This document shows positions 10,301-18,900 of a stretch of 21,566 nucleotides of DNA, piece after piece. Source of the DNA: Chrysochromulina tobinii. Taxonomy: Eukaryota > Haptophyta > Prymnesiales > Chrysochromulinaceae. The first letter of the stretch is position 1; every line of letters starts with the position of its first letter. The stretch lies in the NCBI GenBank assembly GCA_001275005.1, contig JWZX01001583.1, positions 1-21,566 on the forward strand, written 5' to 3'. The notes under the pieces were generated by a model that saw only the letters and a list, made by a program, of their open reading frames with translations, had not been told where the DNA came from and did no database searches. The translations under genes and the position numbers were made by a program.

Positions 10301-11994
10301 GCGGCCGCCGGCGCGGTTGCGTCGGCAGAAGGGACGTCGGCGACCGGCGTGGTGGCAGCGGCAGGCGGGGCGTCGGCGGCCGGCGCGGGCTCGGCAGCGG
10401 CTGAGGCAGCTGCAGAGCGAATCAAAGGCTCCAGCGACGGTCTCGCTGGCGATCGACGAGCCTTGGCCATCATCAACCCGTCGCCTTGCGTAAACGCGCC
10501 ATCCTCCTCCTCCTCGGGAACGAAGGGCTCCGGCGAATGCACAGCTTGCAGGCTGGCCCTCGCGTCTGCCTTCTCACGGAACGCTCGGCGATCACGCTGA
10601 CCGCGGCGTACAGCCTGAAGCTGGATCGCAGCAACTTCCTTCTCCTGCTCTGCCTTCCTCTGCTTTTTCTCCTCCTCCTCCTCCTCCCACTTCTGCTGGA
10701 ACTCCTCTGCCTTCTTCTTCGTTGGTTTCGTGCCTCGGAGCGCGGGCTGCACCACAGCTGCTGCCGCATCTCGTCGCTCCTCCCCGGATCTCGTCGCATC
10801 TCGTCGCGTCTCCCCAGATCTCGTCGCATCTCGTCGCTCCTCCCCAGATCTCGTCGCATCTCGTCGCTCCGTCATCTCCTCCCCAGAAAGCTCCTGCTTC
10901 ACCTTCCTTGCCTTCTTGGTGCGCACGGCAGACTGCAACACGGTCGCCGCTGCGTCCTGCTCCTCCTGCGGCTGCTGCATCATGGCGGCGGCCGTCAGGG
11001 GTGCCACCTTGTCCTCTTTCACCGAATGGACCAAGCGCGAGACCGTGAGCGTCACCTCCAAACCCTCGTTCACAAGCAGCTCCGTGAAGTTTGTCAAGAC
11101 CGAGACTGAGCGCCCGCCCACGGCCACAATCTGATCATCGATCTTGAGCGCGCCGCACCGGTCGGCGGGTGTGCCCGGAGCGCACGAGAGCAGCAGCGCT
11201 GCCCCGTTCTCGTCGAAGCCCACGCTAATCCCGAGCGACTCATCCTCGGTGAGCCGCACGAGCGTCACTTCGAAGATCCGCTCGGTCCACAGATGATCCT
11301 CCTCCTCCTCCTCCTCCTCCTCCTCCTCTGCCTCCGGCTCCTCCTCCTCCTCCACGTGACGCACCAACACCGCCTCCGCCTGCTCCACGTCCTGTGGCTC
11401 TCCCGCCTCAAACACCTCCTCAGCCACTGCGGCGGCCGTCAATTCCGTCGGCTTCGTCACCTCCTTCACTCTCCTTTGCCTATTTCGGTTTGTTTGCTGG
11501 ATGCATATGGCCGCCGCGGAGAGGCGCGCCGAGCGTCGGGCGCGCCAACGATCGACAGCCCTGCGCTGGACCACAAGAGCGGCGCGCTCGCATCGCCGCC
11601 AGTCGGCGATGCGCTCCGCAAAGGCACGCAGCACGGCATCGGCAGGCTGGCAGCTCAGCTTGCACAGTCGGCCCACGTCTCGCATGACGAGCCACATGTT
11701 GCGCTCGCTCGAGCCCAACTCGAAATCGTCGCCACGTCTGAGCCCTGCAGCGCTTGCGAGCACCTCGAACGATGCACGAGAGCTCAGACCCCGAAGTGGC
11801 GGCTGCTCCAAATAGCCTTCCCGGGCAAGCGCAGCTCGCAGGCCATCGAGAGGTAAAGCAACCGTTCCAAGACCCCAAAGGAGCTCGTGCTCTCGCACGA
11901 GCGCGTCCCACGAGTCTGCATCATCGGGCATCGGCGGTCCTATTGATGCGGAGACAGCGGCCGCCGTCATTCGCAGCAACACGTCCGGCGGCAT
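7374..11994 (-). CDS. Multidomain IQ-PDZ-EF-hand-PDZ-PH scaffold protein
   Basis: The start ATG at 11994 gives a frame open to 8089. A +1 change near 8300 is resolved by a GT-AG intron at 8378-8291 (88 bp), giving about 1,510 residues. Domains in order: IQ-like helices (135-175), a Glu-rich stretch (215-233), PDZ1 (239-320, SLGISVGF loop), an IQ-like segment (348-365), a 10-residue tandem repeat (377-410), a coiled coil with an IQ (430-475), Ala/Pro-rich linkers, an IQ (653-672), an EF-hand pair (loops 772-783 and 811-822), PDZ2 (847-930, RFGVSFHS) and PH (1003-1104, conserved Trp at 1096). The C-terminal exon adds a degenerate DGDG motif and Ala/Gln- and Ser-rich tails. IQ motifs bind calmodulin, PDZ domains bind C-terminal peptides and PH domains often bind phosphoinositides, so a calcium-regulated membrane-proximal scaffold is inferred. 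The intron lacks a pyrimidine tract, so an indel in the GC-rich repeat remains possible. Confidence 0.82.
8291..8378 (-). other. Predicted 88-bp GT-AG intron in the scaffold gene
   Basis: On the minus strand the donor GTGGCAGC begins at 8378 and the acceptor GGTAGCAG ends at 8291. Removing it joins ...SITISLG to LPMAAPPLTAAQP and moves the reading from the upstream to the downstream frame, which carries a clearly protein-like sequence to the stop at 7374. The sequence is a (GCCGGC)-type simple repeat with no pyrimidine tract, so confidence is moderate. Confidence 0.45.
9840..9960 (-). repeat. 15-bp-type Ala/Pro codon repeat inside the scaffold gene
   Basis: Tandem units of roughly 15 bp encode APAAD/APAAA-like residues (about 685-720). 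This is a flexible linker between the fourth IQ motif and the EF-hand pair. A similar but looser Ala/Pro tract lies at about 10300-10410. Confidence 0.7.
10777..10866 (-). repeat. Three 30-bp tandem units encoding RRDATRSGEE-type repeats
   Basis: The units are 10777-10806, 10807-10836 and 10837-10866, nearly identical. They read in frame as the ten-residue RRDATRSGEE, with one unit ending ET. A further partial copy lies on either side. The repeat is strongly charged and sits between PDZ1 and the coiled-coil/IQ region. Confidence 0.92.
11295..11355 (-). repeat. CTC/GAG trinucleotide microsatellite (poly-Glu)
   Basis: A run of ctc triplets on the plus strand gives GAG codons on the minus strand. 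It encodes the acidic stretch just N-terminal of PDZ1. Such tracts are prone to length variation. Confidence 0.9.
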
Positions 11995-12148
11995 TGGCCA
12001 AAGGGGCGATGACGTCTTTCATTATAATGCGTTCCTGTGTGTGCTTAACCAAACAAATCGACAGCACTTGCTCTCCACACCATAGGGATCGGCATCCTCG
12101 CGCCGGAAACTTCACGGCGAGCCTTTGTGTCCGACCCCCCCTTTACAC
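11995..12148. promoter_or_regulatory. 154-bp divergent promoter region with CRE-like and TATA-like elements
   Basis: This short gap separates two ATGs on opposite strands. It contains TGACGTC at 12010-12016, seven bases of the palindromic CRE TGACGTCA, and the palindrome CATTATAATG at 12020-12029, which could act as a TATA-like element for the minus-strand gene. Sequence resemblance is the only evidence, and such short words also occur by chance. Confidence 0.3.
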
Positions 12149-13354
12149 ATGAAGTCAGCCAATGCCGCAGCACCCGCCATCCTCGACGCTCTGATCACCC
12201 TTGGCTCTGCTACCGAAGCACACTTGTCTTACGCGATGCTTGGGCTGCCACACCACATCCAGTTGGCCGCTCGTGCTGCCCAAGATCACTGCCGCCCGGT
12301 CGCCGCCCGGCTCAAGTCTCGCCGGATCGGCTCAAGTCTCCGGATTGAGAAGACCGCTCTCACCGCGGCGAGCTCGCAGGAGCTCAGCAATAAGGCGCAA
12401 TGGGACGCTCCGTCCGACATCCTTGGAGGCGACTTCGTGTCGCTCCTCGTCGGGAATAGCGCACCGCCTCTCAAGGAACTAGGCGAACTTGACTTCAGCG
12501 AGACGAGCACCATCGCGTACCCGACGCGTCGAATCGAGCACTACCGATTCGTTGCATCCCTATCGCTTCTCAATCGCTCCTGGTTGGTGGCTGCCCAGGC
12601 GTGGCGTCACGAACGGTGCACAATCTGCCTTGTGAGGCCGGACGATGCCATGGTGGGAGGAGTTGTGCGTCAATCGCCGAACGTCGTCGAGCTGCAGTGC
12701 CTGAGCGGTTCCACTGCAGCTCTCGCTCTGACGGACAACGCCCTCTCGTGCATCCGCGCAGTATGCTCAGGGCTGCAGCGGCTCGCGCTGCGCCTGGTGA
12801 CGATTGTGCCTACGACTGCGATCGTGCATTTGCTGGCGGGCTGCCCATCGCTACGAGAGATCGATTTGATAGGATCCGGTTTCACCCACTTGGAGGACTT
12901 CCGCGCAGGCGAATACTTCCGCGCCGGCGAAGACGGTACCTTCAACCAAGTTGTCGATGATCTTATCAGCGCTCTGGTAGCGCATCCGCAAGTGCGCGTC
13001 ACCATGTCTGCGTGCGACGACCTATACAGGTACCTTGAGGGTACTGCAGCGCACGATCAGATTCGATGCCTCACTTGCTTTGGAGTCAGGGAGCCGTTCA
13101 TGACCCGTAACCAGGCCGTGTGCGACACGTGCTATGTCGAAGCGCGTGCGGGTCAACCCGGCGGACGAGATCGCAAATTCTTAATGGAGTGGAATTTGTC
13201 AGCAGGTACATGCAGGCAGACTACAACCGGTCGCATCGTCTCGCGCTGGCCCGAGTCGCACCCCGCCAGAGCCGGCTGGGAAGACTTCGAATGGCAAAGC
13301 GAAGATGTGCGAGAGGGGCCGCGTCCAGGGCGGTGGCGTTTATCTCGAGTGTGA
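12149..13354 (+). CDS. LRR-like protein with C-terminal CxxC/CxxC zinc-ribbon-like motif
   Basis: The ATG at 12149 follows a C/T-rich leader and gives 401 residues in one exon. The middle (about 130-255) has an F-box/LRR flavour: a helical segment (SLLNRSWLVAAQAWRHERC), then spaced leucine-rich strands (SPNVVELQCL, LQRLALRLV, CPSLREIDLIGSG). No canonical F-box start is clear. At about 307-329 a C-x2-C-x15-C-x2-C pattern (CLTC ... CDTC) suggests a zinc-binding ribbon. The tail is Trp/Arg-rich and apparently disordered. Two short internal duplications are visible: cggctcaagtctc at about 12308 and 12329, and an FRAGEY/FRAGED pair at 12897-12934. F-box/LRR proteins are usually SCF ubiquitin-ligase substrate receptors, but that role is only a possibility here. 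The gene shares its 5' region with the PDZ scaffold gene. Confidence 0.65.
   Translation: MKSANAAAPAILDALITLGSATEAHLSYAMLGLPHHIQLAARAAQDHCRPVAARLKSRRIGSSLRIEKTALTAASSQELSNKAQWDAPSDILGGDFVSLLVGNSAPPLKELGELDFSETSTIAYPTRRIEHYRFVASLSLLNRSWLVAAQAWRHERCTICLVRPDDAMVGGVVRQSPNVVELQCLSGSTAALALTDNALSCIRAVCSGLQRLALRLVTIVPTTAIVHLLAGCPSLREIDLIGSGFTHLEDFRAGEYFRAGEDGTFNQVVDDLISALVAHPQVRVTMSACDDLYRYLEGTAAHDQIRCLTCFGVREPFMTRNQAVCDTCYVEARAGQPGGRDRKFLMEWNLSAGTCRQTTTGRIVSRWPESHPARAGWEDFEWQSEDVREGPRPGRWRLSRV
12897..12934 (+). repeat. 18-bp in-frame duplication (FRAGE motif)
   Basis: The motif acttccgcgc(a/c)ggcgaa occurs twice back to back and encodes FRAGEY then FRAGED. It lies just after the last LRR-like strand. 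Confidence 0.85.
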
Positions 13355-13937
13355 GAGAGGCTAGTTTGAGGGGCCGAGACGGCGTCGGCGCACGCTCTCA
13401 TGTCTCAAAACTCAAATGTTACTTGTTACTCAGTATGCACACGTCTTAGAGACGGTTAGACACTGTTACTCAATGCGGCGTCAAATTGTGACTCGCACTC
13501 CGGAGCTTCTCGGAGCACGGCGGGGCGGGGCGCGCGACGCTCTCGTCAGGTCGAACTCCCTGGACCCTGCGCGGAGCGAGCGTGGTGTCCCAGAGCTCCC
13601 GGTTCCCCCTGGGTCCGGTCTTTGTAGCACAGGTTTCACATCGACGCGGCTTGTGGGCCCGCCGCTTCAAGCTTCATTCATTTCCAAGCATGCACATGCT
13701 ACTCAGTTTCGCACCGAATTTCCCGGCGCGCAGGCTCAAGATTCCGTCGACGGCGGTGTGGGCGGTCTTGATGACTGAAATTTCGCCCTTTGCGCCGCGC
13801 CCCGCCGCGCCTTCGCGCAGGGGGTAGGCGAGGAGCGCGCAAACGGGCGCCGATCCGGTAGAACGTTGCTGTGCCGAGTGCCGTACTTGGCCACACACAC
13901 CGGTGTCTTCTAACCGTGTCTTCTCCATGTGTGTGAA

Positions 13938-13965
13938 CGGCTCCCCCGGTTTCTTCTAACCGGTA
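13938..13965 (+). repeat. Dispersed copy of the hairpin-arm element
   Basis: This 28-bp segment matches the right arm of the downstream hairpin (reverse-complemented) at 25 of 28 positions and the left arm at 23 of 28. It is followed by tcg and then taccggctaccgggg, which partly pairs with it, so it looks like a decayed version of the same hairpin. A further partial copy (accggtgtcttctaaccg) lies at 13899-13916. Confidence 0.75.
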
Positions 13966-14136
13966 TCGTACCGGCTACCGGGGCTGCGGCTGTTGAGTCG
14001 GCCGCGAACGGTCGATTCGGTCGTCGCGCTGTCGTGCGGGTGCGCTGGACGTGGTTTGGGATGTTGGTTGTGAGGTTCGTCTGACACGTCTGTGTGATCC
14101 GTGTGCCCGTGTGCGCCCGTGTGTCCCGTGTGTGTC

Positions 14137-14203
14137 CCGGCTCCCCCCGTGTCATTTTACCGGTACATTATCGATACCGGTAAAAAGACACCGGGGGAGC
14201 CGG
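14137..14203. repeat. 67-bp near-perfect inverted repeat (MITE-like hairpin)
   Basis: The left arm 14137-14165 and right arm 14175-14203 are 29 bp each and pair at 27 positions, around a 9-base spacer (cattatcga). The arms begin ccggctccccc and end taccggta at the loop. The hairpin lies about 110 bp upstream of the ATG at 14312. With no protein gene and related copies nearby, it resembles a tiny non-autonomous element or a transcribed foldback. Confidence 0.9.
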
Positions 14204-14311
14204 TAACCTCCCTCGGCGCTCGGGGGCTCCGGAAACACGCCAACTTCGTCGCCGCGGCAGCCACGGGGTGCAAAGTTGGCGCAGTTCGCACAATAGGAAT
14301 CGCACACCGTC

Positions 14312-15064
14312 ATGTCAACCAGGCTCGATGACGACCTCGATGAGAGTTTCCAAGACACGGTCAACATCAACAGTGAGGGCTCTTTTACGCCAAAAGACAA
14401 GAACAATTCCGCGTACAAGGCGCGTCTCAGCCGTGCCAAGAGCTCGAACTCGATGAAATTGGGAGGACTCCTTGGGAGATCGGAGGCCACATTGCTCGGG
14501 GACACTGAGTCCTCAGACTCTCCCCACTTCGGTAGCGACTCTGGGCGCCAGGAGCCGGAGCGGCCGAGCCGCGCGTCCAACGCGGATTCGACGCGCACTG
14601 AAGTGGAGGATGCATCGCCATCGACCCGCCCCTCCAAGGGGGTGCAGCGCTTCCAAGAGGGCGCGACCGTTCTCTGCATGCGTAGCACGGGCGCGGAGTC
14701 GCCTGCTATGGTTCTGAGCTACGACCCCATCAGTGAGACGTACGAAGTTGAGCTCGACGCTGTTGGCTCCGGGCTGAGGAAGCGCTGCAAGGAGGACTCG
14801 CTGCGCAAGGCTAAGGCTGACCTCCCGGGAGCGGCCGCCCCCCCGGACTTTGCTATCGGCGCGTGCGTGTTCGTCAAGCGCAGCTCGGGCGATGAATCGA
14901 TGGCCTTCGTCCAGTCGTACGCGAACGGGGTCTACGTGCTCGAGCTTGAGAGCAAGGGCTCGGGCAAGAAGAAGAACGCCCCTGCGAGCATGATCCGCTC
15001 GTCCCCGTCGGAGGCCCCGCCGCCGCCCCCGCCCCCGCCCCCGCCGGAGGCCTCGCTCATATAG
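14312..15064 (+). CDS. 250-residue protein with two tandem SH3/Tudor-like modules
   Basis: The ATG at 14312 gives MSTRLDDDLDESF. Residues 1-110 are acidic and Ser-rich, probably disordered, with many possible phosphorylation sites. Two homologous modules follow: about 114-167 (FQEGATVLCMRS ... YEVELDAVGSG) and 180-231 (FAIGACVFVKRS ... YVLELESKGSG). Shared positions include GA-x-V, RS-x-G-x-ES, SY, a V/L-EL strand and GSG followed by basic residues. The length and strand pattern suggest small beta-barrels of the SH3, Tudor or Agenet type. This is inference, since I cannot match a named family. A run of ten prolines and EASLI closes the chain; the poly-Pro could bind SH3, WW or profilin partners. 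A single exon is sufficient. The gene is followed by an ~850-bp gap before the cyclase gene. Confidence 0.75.
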   Translation: MSTRLDDDLDESFQDTVNINSEGSFTPKDKNNSAYKARLSRAKSSNSMKLGGLLGRSEATLLGDTESSDSPHFGSDSGRQEPERPSRASNADSTRTEVEDASPSTRPSKGVQRFQEGATVLCMRSTGAESPAMVLSYDPISETYEVELDAVGSGLRKRCKEDSLRKAKADLPGAAAPPDFAIGACVFVKRSSGDESMAFVQSYANGVYVLELESKGSGKKKNAPASMIRSSPSEAPPPPPPPPPPEASLI

Positions 15065-15915
15065 GTATTCGGTATTGGGGATCGGAGCGAATGGGCAGAG
15101 AGTGATGTGAAGTGCGTCGGTGTGTGCTGTCGTACGGTCGGACGCTCTGGACTCATTCGAGATGGGAGGTGGGACCGGGGTCCGCCGGGCGGCTCCGGTC
15201 GTTGCGTACTGTAGCGGTACGGTAGGTCGTGCGTTGTAACACGCGGACTTTTTGCGAGCAAAAGGGAGAGGGCGACACTGTGTCACTCAAACATTCTTTG
15301 ACTTTGCCGCGCATTGTTGCCCATCGCATGATTCTTGTTCGGCCGCGCTTATTAAAATTTTACCGCGCGGCTGCTTCGGCGCGCGGCGCCTAGGGTGCGC
15401 CAATGCGCGCAAGCTTGTTCGCCCGGCAGTTCGGGTAAGCCAATGTCGGGGCGTCGGGCCGTGGCTATACCGCGTCTCGTTTGCTACGCGTCTGCCACCC
15501 GACCATGGCCACCATAAGGCCACCACGCACAGTATACACCCTCTACACCACCTCAGATCATAGCATGCATGATACTCACTCACTCGCTCGCTCGCTCAGC
15601 TACTCGTCTTGCTACTCGTGCACGCGGTGCGGGCGCTTGGCTCATGGCTGTCGCGCAGTACGCCTCGAGCAGTCGAGCTCGAAGCGGCCGCGTTAAGCCG
15701 GGCGCAGTGGGACCGAATCGGTGCCGTCCAGACGCGGCGCCGAGGCTGGCTGCGCGGGGGCCTCGAAGAAGGCCGCCACTCGTGCCGATCATTCGAAGCA
15801 CTAAAATGCCAAATACGAAATGAGGTGTGAATGAGGGATTCCTTTCAGGGTTTGGGGAAAATTAGGGTTCCTGCAGGGTTGCAGGCCGCGCTTGTGGGAC
15901 CACACGTCGCCGAGG
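15065..15915 (+). promoter_or_regulatory. Intergenic region upstream of the cyclase gene
   Basis: No supported gene lies here. It includes a small hairpin (ccgcgcg ... cgcgcgg, about 15363-15386) beside an AT-rich patch (ttattaaaatttta, 15349-15362), a tetranucleotide (ctca/ctcg) microsatellite at 15575-15599, and G-rich tracts at 15848-15888 (cagggtttgggg, attagggttcc, gcagggttgcagg). The last ~100 bp should include the 5' leader of the cyclase gene. Confidence 0.35.
15575..15599. repeat. (CTCA/CTCG)n microsatellite
   Basis: Tandem tetranucleotides ctca, ctca, ctcg, ctcg, ctcg, ctca are visible in the intergenic region upstream of the cyclase gene. Confidence 0.85.
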
Positions 15916-18900
15916 ATGAGCAGGCGAAATCAAGGAACTCCGGATGACTCGAGTAGCTGCCCTGCAAACTCGCATGCTTCGGAGGGACGGGCGATGGATT
16001 CCGTCGAGCATGACCCGCAGCAGAACCCGCAGCAGAACCCGCGCCGGTCGAGCTCGATCAAGACGGTTGACCGCAAGATGTCGCAGGTGGCGGCGTTCTC
16101 GCCGTTGCTCGCGCGCTGGGAGCTCGAGCGGCACCACCCCGACAAGCTCGTCGCGCCCGGTGCCTTCGACTTCGAGAGCGCCCTCCTCTTTGTCGACATC
16201 AGCGGCTTCACCGCGCTGTGCACGAAGCTCGACATTGACGTGCTGCAGCGGCACATCAACACTTATTTCGGCGAGCTGATTGATGTGGTCTCGAAGCACG
16301 ACGGCGACGTGCTGCGCTTCGTGGGCGACGCGCTCTTTTGCGCGTGGTCGCTGCCCTGCGGCGCGGAGGACGAGGGCACTCTGGCACTCGCGACGCTCGC
16401 TGCGTGCCGTTGCGCCCTTGAGCTCCACCAGAAGTGCAGCTCGTACCTCATCCCCGAGGCGAACGAACACCTTTCCATGTGCGCGCCGTCGCCGCCTCCC
16501 CCCTCCCCGCCTCCCCCGAGCTCCTCTCCTACCTTGGCTCTCTCCCTGCTCCCCGCCCTGGCCCACCCGGCATCGCGTGGCCACCTAGCAACCCCCTCTT
16601 CTTATCCTTGACTCTGACGCCTCGCGCTTCGCGGCTTGCGTCCTCTTACGTCCTCTCAGACACTCGGGCGTTGGCGCTGGGAAGACCTCGGGTTTTCGCG
16701 TGGGGCACAAGGACCGATGGGAGTTCCTGATCGCGGGCGACCCGATGCGACAGGTGGCCGAGGCTAAGGCGCTCGCAAAGCTCGGCGAGACGATCGTCTC
16801 CCCTGAGGCCTGGGCTCTGGTCAGTCACGCATGCCAGGGTGATCCGTGCGAGGCCGCCACGCCCAGTGCGTCCACCGTCAGCCTCGGCAGCACGGCGAGC
16901 AATGGGACCAAGGGGAGCAAGCGTAGCCCGAGCATGGTGGGGATGCCGATGCGCCTCGTTGCGTGCGCCGTCGTCCGCGCGGAGCCGGTGGCAGAGGGCA
17001 ACGACGCCTTGCTGTTCGAGGATGCTCTCGAGAAGCGGAATGCCTCCGATGGGGTTGTGTGTGTCATCTGCTTTGACGAGGTCACGGAAGCAACTGGGGG
17101 GCGGGCTCTCGACTGTGCACACGTGTATCACCCGTACTGCATCGAAGGTTGGCTGAATCGTGCCGCCAGATGCCCGCAATGCCAATACCCCGTTCCAGAC
17201 CCCCCCCGAAGGGCTCGGAGGCCTTCCGCTTCTCGAGAGCATCACCGCCCAATTCTCCAAGCTTCGCTCGAGGCTTATGTACACGAGACGGCGCGCGAGG
17301 TGATCGAGGCGGACGTCGACCTCGAGCTGCTGAGCGAGATCGCCGAGCGACGTGTCGTGGTGGTCGGCTTCGGGCGCGTGCGTGGGCTCGACGCCGCGCT
17401 CGAGAATGGGAGCTCGGGACTACGTGATGTCCAGTCCTGCCTTACCACGTGTCTCGAGCCTATCTCGCAGAGCGGCGCACTGCTCCGACAGTTCATCTAT
17501 GATGGCAAGGGTGTCGTGTTGATCTGGACGTTTGGGCAGACGCGGGCCACCTTCGAGGACAACCCGCATCGTGGGCTACGCACCGCGCAGGCGCTCCACG
17601 AGGCTCTGAGCGCGACGGGCCTCTCGATCGACATTGGCATCACCTCGGGGGAGGCCTTCTGCGGCTTAGTGGGGGTGCCCGGCCGCAGGTGCGAGTATGG
17701 CGTGATGGGGCCGTGCGTCAACCTGGCGGCGCGCCTGATGTGCATGTGCGAGGCCAAGGGAGTCAACCTGCTCTGCTGCGACCAAATGAAAGCCGAGCTG
17801 ACCAAGGGGCGCGTCAGGGACGTGCGCTTCACCTCATATGACCCAGTCGTGGTGCGCGGGTATGCGGCGCTGGTAGGCATCCATCACCCACGTCGGGACG
17901 AGGCGCTGATGGACATGATGCAGCTGCTCGAGCACGTGCAGATCTACGCGCTGCTCACGCCGCGCGAGCAGTCCAAGTTTCTCGACGCGGTAGTCAAGCG
18001 CTCCTTCGATACGGGCGAAGACCTCATCGTCGAGGGCGATGCGGCCGAGCACTTTTTCATCCTAATGGATGGTACGGTGCACGTGACTAAGCGCACAATC
18101 GACGGCTCTGCCGTGGTACTGGTGCCGGAGCTCAAGCGCGGCGACAGCTTTGGTGAGGTCGCGCTCATCACTGGCTTCAAGCGTACCGCCACCATCACCG
18201 CCACCTCACTGGTCGTGGCGATGACCATCTCGCGTTCCGTCTTCATCGACCTGTTCGGCGGGATGGCCGATCTGCTCTCGAATCGGCGCGCGGGTATACT
18301 CAGGAATCAAGCACTTCCTTCGGACAAAATTTTTGAGTACCGTGACTCTTCAGCATGGATATGCAGCGATCCCTCGAGCGGTGTGCCGCCAAGCGTCCCC
18401 GGGTGCCTTCGCTCGACGTCATGGGATCATCTTCAACACCCTGGTGGCTCCGCCACAAACCCCGCTCTCCGCTCGTCGCGCGGCATTGCGGACAAGTTTA
18501 TGTTGCGCTCCGTTGGGCGCGAGACCGAAGCGCGCCATCTAGCCAACCGGGTTCAGGCTCTTTTGGCCACGGGAGAGCCCTCACTCACCTTGATGACGGG
18601 TGAGCCTGGCATAGGCAAGACTCACCTGCTGCGTGAGCTGCGACGGCTTTACGGCGAGTGTGAGCTGCAGGTAATGCACGCAGAGGGGCGTCGTCACGAC
18701 ATGGAGCCACTGTCTGTGTGGGTGCCGCTGCTGCAGGCGATGCTGGCCTCGCATCTGCAGAAGCCGGTCGCGCACGTCAAGCTCTCGGAGGCGCTCGATC
18801 TGGTGCCACCCGCGCTGCGCGGGCACGTTGGCCGCCTGGCGAGCTTGCTGGATGGCGCTGCCAAAGGGACCGTTCGTCGTCGTCGCCCCTACGCCGAGAC

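Larger units (their letters stand above)
13355..14311. other. Intergenic region carrying a repeat family and hairpin; no gene supported
   Basis: No frame here has domain content or a convincing start. The proximal part is probably the 3' flank of the LRR-like gene. The distal part (13898-14203) holds several copies of a GGCTCCCCCGG...ACCGGTA element, listed separately. A GTGTGCCC/GTGTGTCC-rich stretch lies at about 14095-14140. The last ~100 bp should contain the promoter of the next gene. Confidence 0.45.

Noticed and set aside
11921-12115. Minus-strand frame starting upstream of the scaffold ATG (ATGAAAGACGTC at 12022)
   Set aside because: It is in a different frame from the scaffold protein and ends soon after; at most it is an upstream open frame.
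13540-13580. gtcgaactccc resembling a tRNA T-arm
   Set aside because: No matching acceptor, D-arm or anticodon arm can be built around it.
15848-15890. Telomere-like words (agggtttgggg, ttagggtt)
   Set aside because: They are irregular, not tandem, and only about 40 bp long; they do not support an interstitial telomere.
17192-17261. Possible 70-bp GT-AG intron after the RING that would remove the right inverted-repeat arm
   Set aside because: Its length is not a multiple of three, so splicing would break a frame that is otherwise open to the window end. The acceptor is also poor.
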